Assembly (NCBI GenBank): GCA_035633215.1 | Contig: DASQFI010000074.1 | Span: 17,551-81,550 of the forward strand | DNA from: DASQFI01 sp035633215 | GTDB taxonomy: Bacteria > Acidobacteriota > Vicinamibacteria > Vicinamibacterales > SCN-69-37 | Length of the DNA: 64,000 nucleotides | Reading direction: 5' to 3' | Shown: positions 1 through 8,536 of the stretch, piece after piece | Position numbering within the stretch: the first letter of the stretch is position 1 | How the letters are laid out: each line of letters starts with the position of its first letter | The notes under the pieces: model-generated | What the model was told of the DNA's origin: nothing | Database searches by the model: none | The model's input: only the letters and a program-made list of their open reading frames with translations | Program-made: the position numbers and the translations under genes

Positions 1-22
1 CTGAGCCGAGTAATCTGAAGGC

Positions 23-364
23 ATGGCACTGCCGTGGCGCCTGGCGCTCAAAGCCATCCCCTGGGCCGCCATTCTGGCCAATGCGCCCGCGCTCACCGAG
101 TCGGCCCGCCAGTTGGTCTCCGACACACGCGCGCAGCGCGGCAGCCCGACATCAGCCGACGTGGCGACGCTTGCCGAGCGCATCGCGGCACTCGAAGAGC
201 GCGACCGTGAAACGGCCGAGCTCATCGCGCAGCTCACCGCCCAGAACGCCGCGATGACCACCGTCACCGAGGTGCTCGAAGCGCGCGTGCGCGCGTTGAT
301 GGTGGTCGCCACGCTCGCCGCGTTCGTCGCCGTCGCGAGCGTCGTGGTCGTGCTCGTGTTCTGA
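23..364 (+). CDS. Small coiled-coil, membrane-anchored protein (unknown)
   Basis: A 113-residue protein that I do not recognise. Residues about 45-90 form a charged heptad-like coiled coil (alternating AERIAALEERD and AQLTAQN stretches). The last 23 residues are a strongly hydrophobic Val/Ala-rich helix ending at the stop, so it is probably a tail-anchored membrane protein. The first 20 residues are weakly amphipathic, with no clear signal peptide. It stands alone at the window edge and points away from the minus-strand benzoyl-CoA operon. Its 3' end abuts a broken minus-strand RES-domain remnant. Confidence 0.55.
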   Translation: MALPWRLALKAIPWAAILANAPALTESARQLVSDTRAQRGSPTSADVATLAERIAALEERDRETAELIAQLTAQNAAMTTVTEVLEARVRALMVVATLAAFVAVASVVVVLVF

Positions 365-379
365 GGACTGTCCAGGTCG

Positions 380-622
380 ATGGCGGCCAGCGCGAGCGGA
401 AGGCCGCGGCGCCGCAGCATCGGCGCGCTGAGGCGCTGCCCGCGAAACGCGGCGAACTGCTCGACGAGGCACGAGACGGCGCGGTCGGCAAGGTAGAGAC
501 AGCCGTAGACGCCGGGATTGTCGTGCCGCCCTTCGCCCTGGAATTCCCGTGGGAACCAGAGCGGTCCATCGGGCTCCCGAGGGCTCGGCCCGGTTCCAGG
601 CCGCACAGCGATACAGGATCAC
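380..622 (-). pseudogene. RES-domain protein fragment, frameshifted and truncated
   Basis: Reading the minus strand from GTG 622 gives a start like RES-family proteins (LYRCAAWNRAEPSG). After one frame change near 570 it continues with PLWFPREFQGEGRHDNP, GVYGCLYLADRAVSCLVEQF and LSAPMLRRRGLPLALAAIDL. These match the order of RES landmarks (Arg, GRxDNP, LYLAxxxxxAxxE). Only about 80 of the usual 150-200 residues remain, and the frame then runs into the antisense of the neighbouring gene. RES proteins include NAD-degrading toxins. This copy cannot make one unless the frameshift is a sequencing error. Confidence 0.5.
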
Positions 623-758
623 GCGAACGAATCGGAGCGTTCGGCCCGAATGGCGCGCATCAGTTCTTCCGCGCGCCCCGCCCGAATCAGGGGTCGAGGG
701 CGGTGCGCTCGCGGCGGACTTCGCTTAACAGCGCGTTCTTGTGGAGTCGCTTTCCCAT
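619..758 (-). pseudogene. Small gene remnant coupled to the RES fragment
   Basis: From ATG 758 the minus strand reads MGKRLHKNALLSEVRRERTALDP then a stop. Shifting one base at a CCCC run continues as LIRAGRAEELMRAIRAERSDSFA and stops at 619. That stop overlaps the GTG start of the RES remnant (GTGA), as in a coupled two-gene cassette. The total is about 46 residues, basic and helical. It does not resemble the Xre/DUF2384 antitoxins usually paired with RES toxins, so the antitoxin role is only suggested by position. It lies 17 bases after the GNAT stop codon. Confidence 0.35.
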
Positions 759-775
759 AAGAGTCTCCGCAGTCG

Positions 776-1252
776 TCAGCCCCGCGTGCGGTCGAGATCC
801 AGATCCAGGCAGACCCGCTGGGCCATCACGAACCGCTCACGGTGGAAAAAGGCCAGCAAGTCCGGGTTGTCCCAGGGCACCTCGGTCTGCAGCCGGCCAA
901 TCCCGAGACCCAGGAGGTTCGTGCGGAGCTGGTCCACGAGCGCGGCGGCAACATGCCGGCCGCGAAAGTCGGGATCGACGCCAATGACATCGAGGACCGC
1001 CGCGGGTTCCATGACCCCGAATTCGCCGTAGTACACGCGGGCCAGAACGAATCCGACGACGTGGCCGTCGATTTCGGCCACCAGCGAAATGGCGATGCCC
1101 GTATCGGCGAACGCCTGACTCAGCTTCGAGGCGAGGAACCGCTCGCGGCGACGGCCGATGCTCGCGGCATCGATGCCGATCACGGCCTCGCGGTCGCCCG
1201 GCTGGAGGTTGCGAACGAGGACGGTGTCGCGAGGCGGAGCGTCGGTCTCCAT
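776..1252 (-). CDS. GNAT-family N-acetyltransferase
   Basis: A 158-residue GNAT-fold protein. The central part has the usual order: LVAEIDGHVVGFVLARVYYG (strand 4), AAVLDVIGVDPDFRGRHVAA (acetyl-CoA pyrophosphate loop, here RGRHVA instead of the more usual RGxGxG/A), then DNPDLLAFFHRERFV near the C-terminus. Substrate unknown. It is the last gene of the minus-strand benzoyl-CoA operon, 21 bases after the SDR gene, so it is probably co-transcribed. It may modify a pathway CoA-ligase or reductase subunit, but that is inference from position only. Confidence 0.8.
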   Translation of the reverse strand: METDAPPRDTVLVRNLQPGDREAVIGIDAASIGRRRERFLASKLSQAFADTGIAISLVAEIDGHVVGFVLARVYYGEFGVMEPAAVLDVIGVDPDFRGRHVAAALVDQLRTNLLGLGIGRLQTEVPWDNPDLLAFFHRERFVMAQRVCLDLDLDRTRG

Positions 1253-1273
1253 GGCATCTCTCCTGAGCGGCCG

Positions 1274-2008
1274 TCACCCCATGTGCTGGCCGCCGTCAAC
1301 CCGCAGGACCTGACCGGTCACGTACCGGCCGAGACGGCTCGCGAGGAACCACACGGCGTCCGCCACCTCGTCGGGCTCGCCGAGCCGGCCCAGCACCCCC
1401 TCCTCGACCGCCCGGCGGCGGATTTCTTCGGGCACGCGCGCGGTCATCGGCGTGTCGATCCATCCCGGCGCCACCGCATTCACCCGGATGCCGAATCCGC
1501 CAAGCTCGCGCGCGGCCGTGCGCGCCAGCGCGTCGAGGCCCGCTTTGCTCGCCGAGTACGCGGCCAGACCCACCTTGCCGCGCTGGCCATTGATCGACGA
1601 GACCAAAACGATCGATCCCGGTCCGGTACGGCGCATGAGGGGGACAGCGCACTTCAGCAGATAGAACGCCGAGTCGAGGTTCGTCGCGATCACCGTGTTC
1701 CAGTCCTCGTCGGCGAGCTTCCAGAGGCGGGCGTCTCGCGTGATGCCTGCGGCATGGACGACCACGTCGAGCCGGCCCGCCTCGCCGCCGATGCGGGTGA
1801 CGGCGTCGGCCACCTGCTCGGAACGCGTCAGGTCACACGCGATTGTCGTCGTGCCCGCCGGTCCGTCGCGACCGGGCAGGTCGAGACAGAACACGCGGGC
1901 GCCGGCATCGCGCAGTCGTACCGCGATCGCCCCGCCGATGGCGCCCCCGCCGCCGGCCACGAGCGCAACAGAGCCGCCGAGTCCCAGCAGCTGGTCCGGA
2001 AGACTCAC
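1274..2008 (-). CDS. Short-chain dehydrogenase/reductase (FabG-like)
   Basis: A 244-residue classical SDR. The start is GTG 2008, which overlaps the bcrD stop (GTGA). An N-terminal nucleotide-binding glycine motif (GGGGAIGGAIA) follows LVA. A catalytic Ser sits in LVSSINGQ, YSASK gives the Tyr/Lys pair, and NAVAPGWIDTPMT and VTGQVLRVDGGQ are typical of the C-terminal half. It is placed directly after the four reductase subunits, so a 3-hydroxyacyl-CoA or hydroxycyclohexane-type CoA intermediate is a reasonable substrate guess, but sequence alone does not distinguish this from acyl carrier protein reductases. Confidence 0.85.
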   Translation of the reverse strand: MSLPDQLLGLGGSVALVAGGGGAIGGAIAVRLRDAGARVFCLDLPGRDGPAGTTTIACDLTRSEQVADAVTRIGGEAGRLDVVVHAAGITRDARLWKLADEDWNTVIATNLDSAFYLLKCAVPLMRRTGPGSIVLVSSINGQRGKVGLAAYSASKAGLDALARTAARELGGFGIRVNAVAPGWIDTPMTARVPEEIRRRAVEEGVLGRLGEPDEVADAVWFLASRLGRYVTGQVLRVDGGQHMG

Positions 2009-2871
2009 GAGGCCACCTGTGGGCGGGTCTGCTGCAGCCGCCTCGCACGGAAGGCACCCCACAGCGCGGCGCCCAGCGCGCCGGCGAGAATCGACTGGGG
2101 ATGCGCGCGAATGTCGACCGTCAGGTGCTGTTCGACTGCGGTCTCGCGCATCGCCGCCACCAACCCTTGATCGTTGGCCAGCCCTCCGGTGATGAGCAGC
2201 ACGGAGGGCGACCCGATCGAGACCACCAGGCGTACGCAGCGTCCGGCCATCGACTTGTGAATGCCCTTGAGGATGTTCGGCAGGCTGATGCCGCGCGAGA
2301 CCATATTGATGACGTCCGTCTCGGCCAGCACGGCGCAGATCGAGGAGCACGTCTCCGGCTTGTCGGCCTGGACCGACAGCGCCCCGACCTCCTCGAGCGA
2401 CACGCCCAGGTAGCGGGCGATGTTCTCGAGGAACTGGCCCGATCCCGAGGCGCACTGGCTGGTCATCCGGTAGCCGGTCACACGGCTCCGGGCGTCCATC
2501 GCCACGGCGCGCGTGTGGAGCGCGCCCATGTCCACGATGCCGCGTGCCGCCGGGTCCAGAAAGAGCCCGCCGCGCGCGTGCGTCGTCATGCCGTAGAAGT
2601 GTCCGGTGCGGAAAGGCAATGTCTCGCCCTCGCCCGTCGTGGCGATGTAGGTCAGATCGGAGGCCGTCGCGCCGGCCTCCCGGAGCAGGTCGTCGAACAG
2701 GCCGGTCGCCACGCTCGCGACGTCGCGGCGCCGGGTCCGCTCGGCGCGACCGGCGAGGAGGCGCTCCCCGCCGGCGTCGTCGGTCTCGGTGACCGCGATT
2801 TTGATCACCGCCGAGCCGACGTCGATGCCGGCGGTCAGCATCTTCCGCTGGTTGACGTTGGTGAACGGCAT
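2005..2871 (-). CDS. bcrD: Benzoyl-CoA reductase subunit D (ASKHA ATPase)
   Basis: A 288-residue ATPase subunit of the ATP-dependent class I benzoyl-CoA reductase. Together with BcrA it forms the activator half that couples ATP hydrolysis to low-potential electron transfer. An N-terminal phosphate-binding loop (AGIDVGSAVIK) and a second motif (GIVDMGALHTRAVAMD) mark the ASKHA fold. Cys140 in SQCASGSG is the expected ligand of the [4Fe-4S] cluster shared with BcrA; Cys175 and Cys179 follow in a CSSIC stretch. Thauera BcrD is about the same length, while Azoarcus BzdP differs in gene order. It starts 13 bases after bcrA and overlaps the SDR by 4 bases. Confidence 0.93.
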   Translation of the reverse strand: MPFTNVNQRKMLTAGIDVGSAVIKIAVTETDDAGGERLLAGRAERTRRRDVASVATGLFDDLLREAGATASDLTYIATTGEGETLPFRTGHFYGMTTHARGGLFLDPAARGIVDMGALHTRAVAMDARSRVTGYRMTSQCASGSGQFLENIARYLGVSLEEVGALSVQADKPETCSSICAVLAETDVINMVSRGISLPNILKGIHKSMAGRCVRLVVSIGSPSVLLITGGLANDQGLVAAMRETAVEQHLTVDIRAHPQSILAGALGAALWGAFRARRLQQTRPQVAS

Positions 2872-2884
2872 GTCAGGCGCTCCA

Positions 2885-4198
2885 TCAATGCACGGTCGGC
2901 GGCTGCGGACTCCGAGTGGCGTCCCGGTGGGCGAACAGCGCCGCGCCGAGCGCGCCAGTGTAAATCGAGTCGTCGGAGATGTTGATCGTCATCTCGCCGT
3001 AGTTCTCGCCGAGGAGGGTTCGCAGCGCCCGCACCGCCGCCGGGTTGCGCGCGACGCCGCCCGTGAACGTGAACTCGTTGGTGATGCCGCCGGACCGGGC
3101 AATGAGCGACATAGCGCGGAGGATGATGGCCCGGTGCAGGCCAGCGAGGATGTCCTCCCGCCGCTCGCCGAGCGACAAGCGCTCGCGCAGCTCGGCGCCT
3201 GCGAACACGGTGCAGGTGGAGTTGATGCGCACGGGGGCCGACGACTGACAGGCCAGCGGACCGAGCTCGTGCACGCCGAGATTCATCTCGTCGGCGATGT
3301 AGCCCAGGTAGCGCCCGCATCCGGCGGCGCAGCGGTCGTTCATCTGAAACGACGTCACGATCCCCTGATCGTCGACCTGAATCGCTTTCGTGTCCTGGCC
3401 GCCGATGTCGAGCACGGTCCGGGTGCGGGGGAACATCGCGTGCGCGCCGAGCCCGTGGCACAGAATCTCGGACTTGATCTGCCCTTCGGGAAACGGCAGG
3501 CGCTGCCGGCCGTAGCCGGTGCCTACCGATCCGATCTGCTCCAGAGCCATCCCGGCAATCCGTTCGACCGGCTCGGCGAGCAGCGCCTGATCGTCGCCCG
3601 AGGCGGCCATCGCCGCCTGCATGTGCGCCTCGAAGCGTCCGGACGCTTCGGCCGAGTTCTCGACGTCGAGGATCGCCTTGTCGAAGAGCCCGACCAGCCG
3701 GTCGAAGCCGGCGCCGGTGGCGCGGGCTTCCGCCTCGGCGTAGCTCACGTAACGGCTGCCCGCCAGATCGCGGAAGAAATCGCTCTTGCGGCGAGACCCC
3801 TCTGCGTAGAGCGCCGAGGCTTCGGCTTCCATGGCCGCGGTAATGCGCCCGACCGCCGCCTGGAGCGCGCGACCGCCGGTGAGCAGGCGGCCGGCGAACC
3901 GGTTCAGCTCCCGGGTGAGGACTCTGAGCTGCGAGCGATACTGCTCGGCGCGGAAGAGGCGTTCGAGCGTTCCGAGACGGCGTGCGAGATCGTCCGGCGC
4001 GAGCCCCATCTGCGCCAGCTCCCGGCCGATGAGCGAAAACCGCGTGTTGATCAGCGCCTCGCCGAGCGCGACCTGGCAGGCGACGTCGTAGTTGCTGCGG
4101 CTGTTGGTGATCCCGCGGCCGAGAACGGCGGCGTCCTCGCCGAGCACGACCGCTTTGGTGGTGGTCGAGCCCAGATCGATGCCGACGGCGTACCTCAT
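2885..4198 (-). CDS. bcrA: Benzoyl-CoA reductase subunit A (ASKHA ATPase)
   Basis: A 437-residue ATPase partner of BcrD. It opens with YAVGIDLGSTTTKAVVLG (phosphate 1). An insert of about 200 residues follows before TVLDIGGQDTKAI (residues 262-273) and the cluster motif NDRCAAGCGRYLGY (Cys290, Cys294), then INSTCTVFAGAEL. This long form, near 438 residues, is the Thauera/Rhodopseudomonas BcrA type and not the shorter Azoarcus BzdQ type. The start ATG at 4198 overlaps the bcrB stop (ATGA), so translation is coupled and start choice is well supported. Confidence 0.94.
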   Translation of the reverse strand: MRYAVGIDLGSTTTKAVVLGEDAAVLGRGITNSRSNYDVACQVALGEALINTRFSLIGRELAQMGLAPDDLARRLGTLERLFRAEQYRSQLRVLTRELNRFAGRLLTGGRALQAAVGRITAAMEAEASALYAEGSRRKSDFFRDLAGSRYVSYAEAEARATGAGFDRLVGLFDKAILDVENSAEASGRFEAHMQAAMAASGDDQALLAEPVERIAGMALEQIGSVGTGYGRQRLPFPEGQIKSEILCHGLGAHAMFPRTRTVLDIGGQDTKAIQVDDQGIVTSFQMNDRCAAGCGRYLGYIADEMNLGVHELGPLACQSSAPVRINSTCTVFAGAELRERLSLGERREDILAGLHRAIILRAMSLIARSGGITNEFTFTGGVARNPAAVRALRTLLGENYGEMTINISDDSIYTGALGAALFAHRDATRSPQPPTVH

Positions 4199-5484
4199 GC
4201 CGCGCCTCCCAGCCGTTTCTGTTCGAGCATCTGAAAATAGGATTCCAGACGGTTCTTGATGTTGGCGGCCGAGAAGTACCGGGGGTCGACCAGGTCGCTC
4301 TCGATGAACCCGCCGGGCCGCCCGGACCGCGCCTCGACCTCGCGGAGAATGTGGAGCTGCCCGGCGCTGAACGAGTTGCAGCTCTTGACGGAGTTGATCA
4401 GGAACCCGTCCGCGCTGTAGTCCTTCAGGTAGCGCGTCAGCAGTTCGATGCGTGTCGGCAGACCGAGATTCGTGTAGCAGCCCAGACAATAGTCGGCCAG
4501 CGACTCGAGCGGCCGCGACGGATCGTGCCGGAAGCCCAGGTCGTACACCCCGCCGACTTTCGTATACGTGGACGCCACCGCCACAGCGCCTTCGTCGGCG
4601 AACATCTTCCAGAACTGCCGGAAGTTCGTCCAGTTCGGTGGCCCCTCCACCACGACCCGGAAGCGCTCGCGCTCGACGTCGCCGTCAGGGGTCACGGGAC
4701 CCTTCCCTTCGGCCATACGCTGGGAGATCTCCTCGCGCAGGGCGCGGTAATAGCCGACGGCGTCCTCGGTGCCGCGGAACGCGCTGAAGAGCGGACCGAC
4801 GTAGTAGACGGCGCCGAAATACGCGTCGATGGGCGACGGGCGATGTTTCGCCGATTGCAGCACCCAGACGAGATCATCTTCGGCCTGCGCGGACAACCGC
4901 AGGTGCTCCTTGAGCCGATCTTCGTCGTAGGCCTTGCCGCTCACGCGCTCAAGCATGGGAATGACGTCGTGCCGCAGCTGCTTGACGACGTAGTCGCGCA
5001 TGGAATCCGTGATGCGGCCTTCGGGCTGATACGGCACGTGCAGCATCGCCACGGGACAGTGGTACTCCTCACGGAGAAGCTCGAACCACTTCATGAACGT
5101 GAAGCAGCCCGTGTAGGACAGCAGAAGGATGTCAGGGTTCGGGAGCCGCTGCCCTGTGGGACCGATGTTGCCCGACTTGAGCATGCCGATGTCGCTCTTC
5201 ACGTACGTGCACACGTCCTCCGAGTGTCCGAGCTTCTCGGCCACGGCGATGTACTCGGCGGTCTTGCCGCGCATGGCCGACTGCAGCGCGTTGATCTCGG
5301 GCAGGACCGGCAGGAGGTCGAAGCTCAGGAGCAGCTCGGTCAGATTGCCCGGCACGAACGTATACGCGCTCTTTTCCCCGGTGTCGGGCGAGGCCGCCAG
5401 CCGGTCGAAGTGCCGCGCGATCATCTCCTTCTGGCGGACCTGGCTGGCGTCCTTCCGCGCTTCCGGCGAAGGTACTGGCTTCAT
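4195..5484 (-). CDS. bcrB: Benzoyl-CoA reductase subunit B (catalytic, 2-HAD family)
   Basis: A 429-residue subunit of the 2-hydroxyacyl-CoA dehydratase superfamily. With BcrC it carries the [4Fe-4S] clusters and the substrate site for two-electron dearomatisation of benzoyl-CoA to cyclohexa-1,5-diene-1-carbonyl-CoA. Candidate ligand cysteines lie in SYTGCFTF, ADYCLGCYTN and SVKSCNSFSAGQ. Conserved runs include VEGPPNWTNFRQFWK and KVGGVYDLGFRHDPSRPLES. The length agrees with Thauera BcrB (about 430). The start at ATG 5484 overlaps the bcrC stop by 4 bases. The longer upstream in-frame extension is antisense noise and was not used. Confidence 0.93.
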   Translation of the reverse strand: MKPVPSPEARKDASQVRQKEMIARHFDRLAASPDTGEKSAYTFVPGNLTELLLSFDLLPVLPEINALQSAMRGKTAEYIAVAEKLGHSEDVCTYVKSDIGMLKSGNIGPTGQRLPNPDILLLSYTGCFTFMKWFELLREEYHCPVAMLHVPYQPEGRITDSMRDYVVKQLRHDVIPMLERVSGKAYDEDRLKEHLRLSAQAEDDLVWVLQSAKHRPSPIDAYFGAVYYVGPLFSAFRGTEDAVGYYRALREEISQRMAEGKGPVTPDGDVERERFRVVVEGPPNWTNFRQFWKMFADEGAVAVASTYTKVGGVYDLGFRHDPSRPLESLADYCLGCYTNLGLPTRIELLTRYLKDYSADGFLINSVKSCNSFSAGQLHILREVEARSGRPGGFIESDLVDPRYFSAANIKNRLESYFQMLEQKRLGGAA

Positions 5485-6656
5485 GCGCCGCTCCAGAGTT
5501 TGATCGAATCGGCGAACGTCCCGGCCTGCTCGCGGATGACCTGAAACTGTCCGGTGTTCTCCGAGTACTTGAATGCGGTCCAGGGCACGCCGCGCCGCTC
5601 GATGGCGCGCACCATCATCGGCTGGTCGAGCAGCGCCGGATCGCAGAAGCTCGGCGCGCAGAAGATGACGCCCTCGGCGCCGCTCGCCTCGATGCGCTCC
5701 GCCAGCTCCGCGCCTTTCTCGCCCTGGGCGAGGTATCGCGTCGGACCGGCGACGACATCCTCGAGACCCGCGACAACGAGGTTCTCGAGCGGATCGCCAT
5801 CCACGGGAATGTCCGATCGGATCCATCGGCTGACCTGCACGAAGTCGTCGTCGACGATGTAGCACCCGGCGCGCTCGAGCGTCCGGATCAACCCGATCGG
5901 CGGCTGCTCGCAGAAGGAGCCCGTCACGAGGACGCGCGCTTGATCCATCGGCTTGCGCGACGTCGAGGCCTCCGCCGCGTCGCGGTACTCGAGCAGCATG
6001 ACGCTCGCTTCGTCCACCGGCAGCACCAGCGTGGCGCGCAACATCAGGTAGAGCTCCGAGGTGGGCACCTTCCATGGCTGCTGGTGGCGAAGCGTGTAGA
6101 GCTCTCGCACGATGCGACGGTAGGCGTTGTAGCTGGCGATCGCTTCCCGAAGAGCGCCGGCGTCGAGCGGCGCCGCGCCGCGGGCCGTGAGATCCGCCGA
6201 GAGCCGTTCGAGCTCCTCGCGGTAGAAGCAGCCGCCGATCGCGCGCTCGAAGTTCTGGGGCACGTCGAGATAGCGCACGAGCTTGTCCGGAAACAGCATC
6301 TGCCACATGCCAGACAGGTTTCGAATCACGTCACAGGTCGCCGGAAAGATCACGCCGTCGAGCACGTCGAGACTGCCGTTCAGGCCGAGCTCGATCGTGC
6401 TGCGCGGAATGTGGCAGATGTACGACTGGTAGTAGGCGTCCCCCTTGATGATCTCGAGGTCGTCCCGCGCGCCCAGGAGGCCCACCGGCAGCACTCCCTG
6501 CGCGTGCAGCAGCTCACACGGCACGTAAACCGGCATGTAACCAATCGCCAGCCCCCCCGTGCGCGCTTTCCACTCTCGGACGGATCCCAGCCGGTAATCG
6601 CGGTACAGCTGCTCCGCGCGGGACACGAGCGCTTGCACGGGGTCGGACGCCGTCAT
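5481..6656 (-). CDS. bcrC: Benzoyl-CoA reductase subunit C (catalytic, 2-HAD family)
   Basis: A 391-residue partner of BcrB. Features seen: GYMPVYVPCELLHAQGVLPVG near the N-terminus, DGVIFPATCDVIRNLSGMW in the middle, and GVIFCAPSFCDPALLDQPMM with FKYSENTGQFQVIREQAGTF at the end, all typical of subunit C of benzoyl-CoA reductase and 2-hydroxyglutaryl-CoA dehydratases. ATG 6656 overlaps the dch stop codon (ATGA). An upstream in-frame extension to 6860 runs antisense through dch coding sequence and lacks family similarity, so it was rejected. Confidence 0.93.
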   Translation of the reverse strand: MTASDPVQALVSRAEQLYRDYRLGSVREWKARTGGLAIGYMPVYVPCELLHAQGVLPVGLLGARDDLEIIKGDAYYQSYICHIPRSTIELGLNGSLDVLDGVIFPATCDVIRNLSGMWQMLFPDKLVRYLDVPQNFERAIGGCFYREELERLSADLTARGAAPLDAGALREAIASYNAYRRIVRELYTLRHQQPWKVPTSELYLMLRATLVLPVDEASVMLLEYRDAAEASTSRKPMDQARVLVTGSFCEQPPIGLIRTLERAGCYIVDDDFVQVSRWIRSDIPVDGDPLENLVVAGLEDVVAGPTRYLAQGEKGAELAERIEASGAEGVIFCAPSFCDPALLDQPMMVRAIERRGVPWTAFKYSENTGQFQVIREQAGTFADSIKLWSGA

Positions 6657-7423
6657 GCGTGCCTCCAGCGCGGCTCGCGCTTCTCGAGAAAGGCGTGGAG
6701 ACCTTCGACCGCATCGGACGTCTGCATCAGTTCGTCGAGATAGAGCCGCTCGATCGCGGGCAGCTCCGACCGGAGCGCCGTCACCAGATGCGCGCGGACC
6801 GCCCGCACGGCCAGTCGCAGGCTGGCCGCTGATTTGGCCGAGAGATGTGCGCGTGCCCACGCCAGGGCGGCATCCGCCGGAGGCCCATCGACAATCTCAT
6901 CGACGAGGCCGATCGCGCGGGCCTCGGTCGCGGCGACCGTTCTGCCGGTCAGACACAAATCGATCGCGTGAGCGTGCCCGACCCGATGCGCCAGCGCGAC
7001 CGAGGCAGCGGGCGCGAACACGCCAAGCGCGATTTCCGGCTGCCCGAGCGTGGCGTCTGGGCTGGCAAAGACGCGGTCGCACACCGTCGCGAGCTCGAGC
7101 CCGCCGCCTAAACATCGCCCGCGCACGGCCGCCAGAACGACGACGGGGGTGTCGAGCAGCGCGAACAGCATGCGATGAAAGCGATCGAGCATGCCGGCCA
7201 CCTGATCGGGCAGATGTTCCTGAACGCTCGCGCCAAACGAGAAGTGCGCGCCGTCGCCCTCGATGACGAGCGCTTTGAGCTGGGGAGCCCGCGCGGCCTC
7301 GTGGAAGAGATCGGTCAGCGCCGTCGTGAGCCGGGTGTCGAGGATATTGCCCTTCGATCCTCCCAGCACGACGCGCCACCAGGCGCCGCTGTCGAGCTCG
7401 ATGACCGAGACGGGATGGCCCAT
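6653..7423 (-). CDS. dch: Cyclohexa-1,5-diene-1-carbonyl-CoA hydratase
   Basis: A 256-residue enoyl-CoA hydratase/crotonase-fold protein. GDGAHFSFGASVQEHLPD forms the first part of the oxyanion hole and VRGRCLGGGLELATVCDRVFAS the second. Context makes it the dienoyl-CoA hydratase: it sits between oah and bcrC exactly as in Thauera-type clusters, and its length matches Dch (about 256-258). It adds water to the reductase product to give 6-hydroxycyclohex-1-ene-1-carbonyl-CoA. A generic crotonase cannot be excluded by motifs alone, but position and overlap with bcrC argue strongly for Dch. Confidence 0.9.
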   Translation of the reverse strand: MGHPVSVIELDSGAWWRVVLGGSKGNILDTRLTTALTDLFHEAARAPQLKALVIEGDGAHFSFGASVQEHLPDQVAGMLDRFHRMLFALLDTPVVVLAAVRGRCLGGGLELATVCDRVFASPDATLGQPEIALGVFAPAASVALAHRVGHAHAIDLCLTGRTVAATEARAIGLVDEIVDGPPADAALAWARAHLSAKSAASLRLAVRAVRAHLVTALRSELPAIERLYLDELMQTSDAVEGLHAFLEKREPRWRHA

Positions 7424-7430
7424 GGCGGTC

Positions 7431-8531
7431 TCACACGTGGGCCGGGCCGTGCGCGCGTGCGATCACGTCCTCGATCAACGCCTCATCCCAGGCGGCCCCC
7501 TCCGCGAGACGACGGCGCAAGAGGAGGAAGTCGGCCTCGCGGCAGGCCTTGGTGCCTTCGTGGAACGCACGGAACCCGGCGCGCGCTTCCGTCATCATGT
7601 TGAGGGCGAGCCAGGCGCGGTTGCTCTCGCGGTTGGCATCCCAGTGCGCGAGCTTGTGCTTGCGGACGCTTTCGATCGTCTTCGACAGACAGCCCGGCAT
7701 GGTGTTCGCGAGCTTGAAGACGAGCGCGTCCACCTCGCGGTCGAGCTCCGAGAGATCGATCGTGCCGGCGCTGACGAGCTTCCGGCCCGCCTCTCGCTCG
7801 ACGCCGGTTTTGAACTCGCCGTACACAATCTGCCCCTGGTCGATCCACCGGTCGGTCACGACAAGTGGATTCGGTGTCAGCCGGCCGTCGATTCGGAGGG
7901 CCGGCACGACCTTGCTGACCAGACCCAGGCGCAGGGCCTTGTAGGCGCTCCAGGACTCACAGAGCGTGCAGCTCTCCATCGCGGCTTCGATGCCGACGAA
8001 GAGCGGCAGGAAATCCGTGCTGCCGCCGTCGGGCGCCGACCCGTGGCGCGGGCCGGCCTGCCCGAAAATCGCCAGGTCCTGGGCGACGGAGAAATCGCAC
8101 GCCATGCCGATCTCCTGGCCGCCGGCGATGCGCATCCCGTTCACGCGGCAGATGACGGGCTTGTCGCACGCGAGGATCGCGCTGACCATGTCGTTGAACA
8201 ACCGCATGTACTGCCGGTACTCCTCCGGACGGCCCGCGTAGTACTCGGCGTATTCAGCGGTGTTGCCGCCGGTGCAGAACGCGCGCGTGCCCGATCCGGT
8301 GAAGACCACGGCGACCGCGGCCCGATCGGCCGACGCGCGACGCATTCCCGCGATGACGCCTTTGATCATGTCGGTGGTGTACGAGTTGAGCTGGGTCGGG
8401 TTGTCGAGCGTGATTCGCACCCAATGCAAGGCCGGCACGATGCCGCCGGTTCCGTCCCCAAGCGGCAGCTCGTCGTAGCGAAGGCCCTCGACGTCGGTGG
8501 CGAGCGCGAGCGTGTGGTCCTTGAGCAGCAT
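7431..8531 (-). CDS. oah: 6-oxocyclohex-1-ene-1-carbonyl-CoA hydrolase
   Basis: A 366-residue crotonase-superfamily ring-opening hydrolase. It is longer than ordinary hydratases, as expected for Oah (about 375). Seen: ITLDNPTQLNSYTTDMIKGV near the N-terminus, VFTGSGTRAFCTGGNTAEYA, RVNGMRIAGGQEIGMACDFS (oxyanion-hole segment), and QAGPRHGSAPDGGSTDFLP, which is characteristic of Oah. It adds two waters to the 6-oxo intermediate, giving 3-hydroxypimelyl-CoA. The gap to had is 5 bases and to dch 7 bases, so all three are in one transcript. Confidence 0.93.
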   Translation of the reverse strand: MLLKDHTLALATDVEGLRYDELPLGDGTGGIVPALHWVRITLDNPTQLNSYTTDMIKGVIAGMRRASADRAAVAVVFTGSGTRAFCTGGNTAEYAEYYAGRPEEYRQYMRLFNDMVSAILACDKPVICRVNGMRIAGGQEIGMACDFSVAQDLAIFGQAGPRHGSAPDGGSTDFLPLFVGIEAAMESCTLCESWSAYKALRLGLVSKVVPALRIDGRLTPNPLVVTDRWIDQGQIVYGEFKTGVEREAGRKLVSAGTIDLSELDREVDALVFKLANTMPGCLSKTIESVRKHKLAHWDANRESNRAWLALNMMTEARAGFRAFHEGTKACREADFLLLRRRLAEGAAWDEALIEDVIARAHGPAHV

Positions 8532-8536
8532 GGGTT

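Noticed and set aside
842..2170. Long plus-strand frame over the GNAT and SDR genes.
   Set aside because: Antisense shadow of two recognisable proteins.
6657..6860. N-terminal extension of BcrC.
   Set aside because: It runs antisense through dch and lacks similarity; ATG 6656 gives the usual 4-base overlap.
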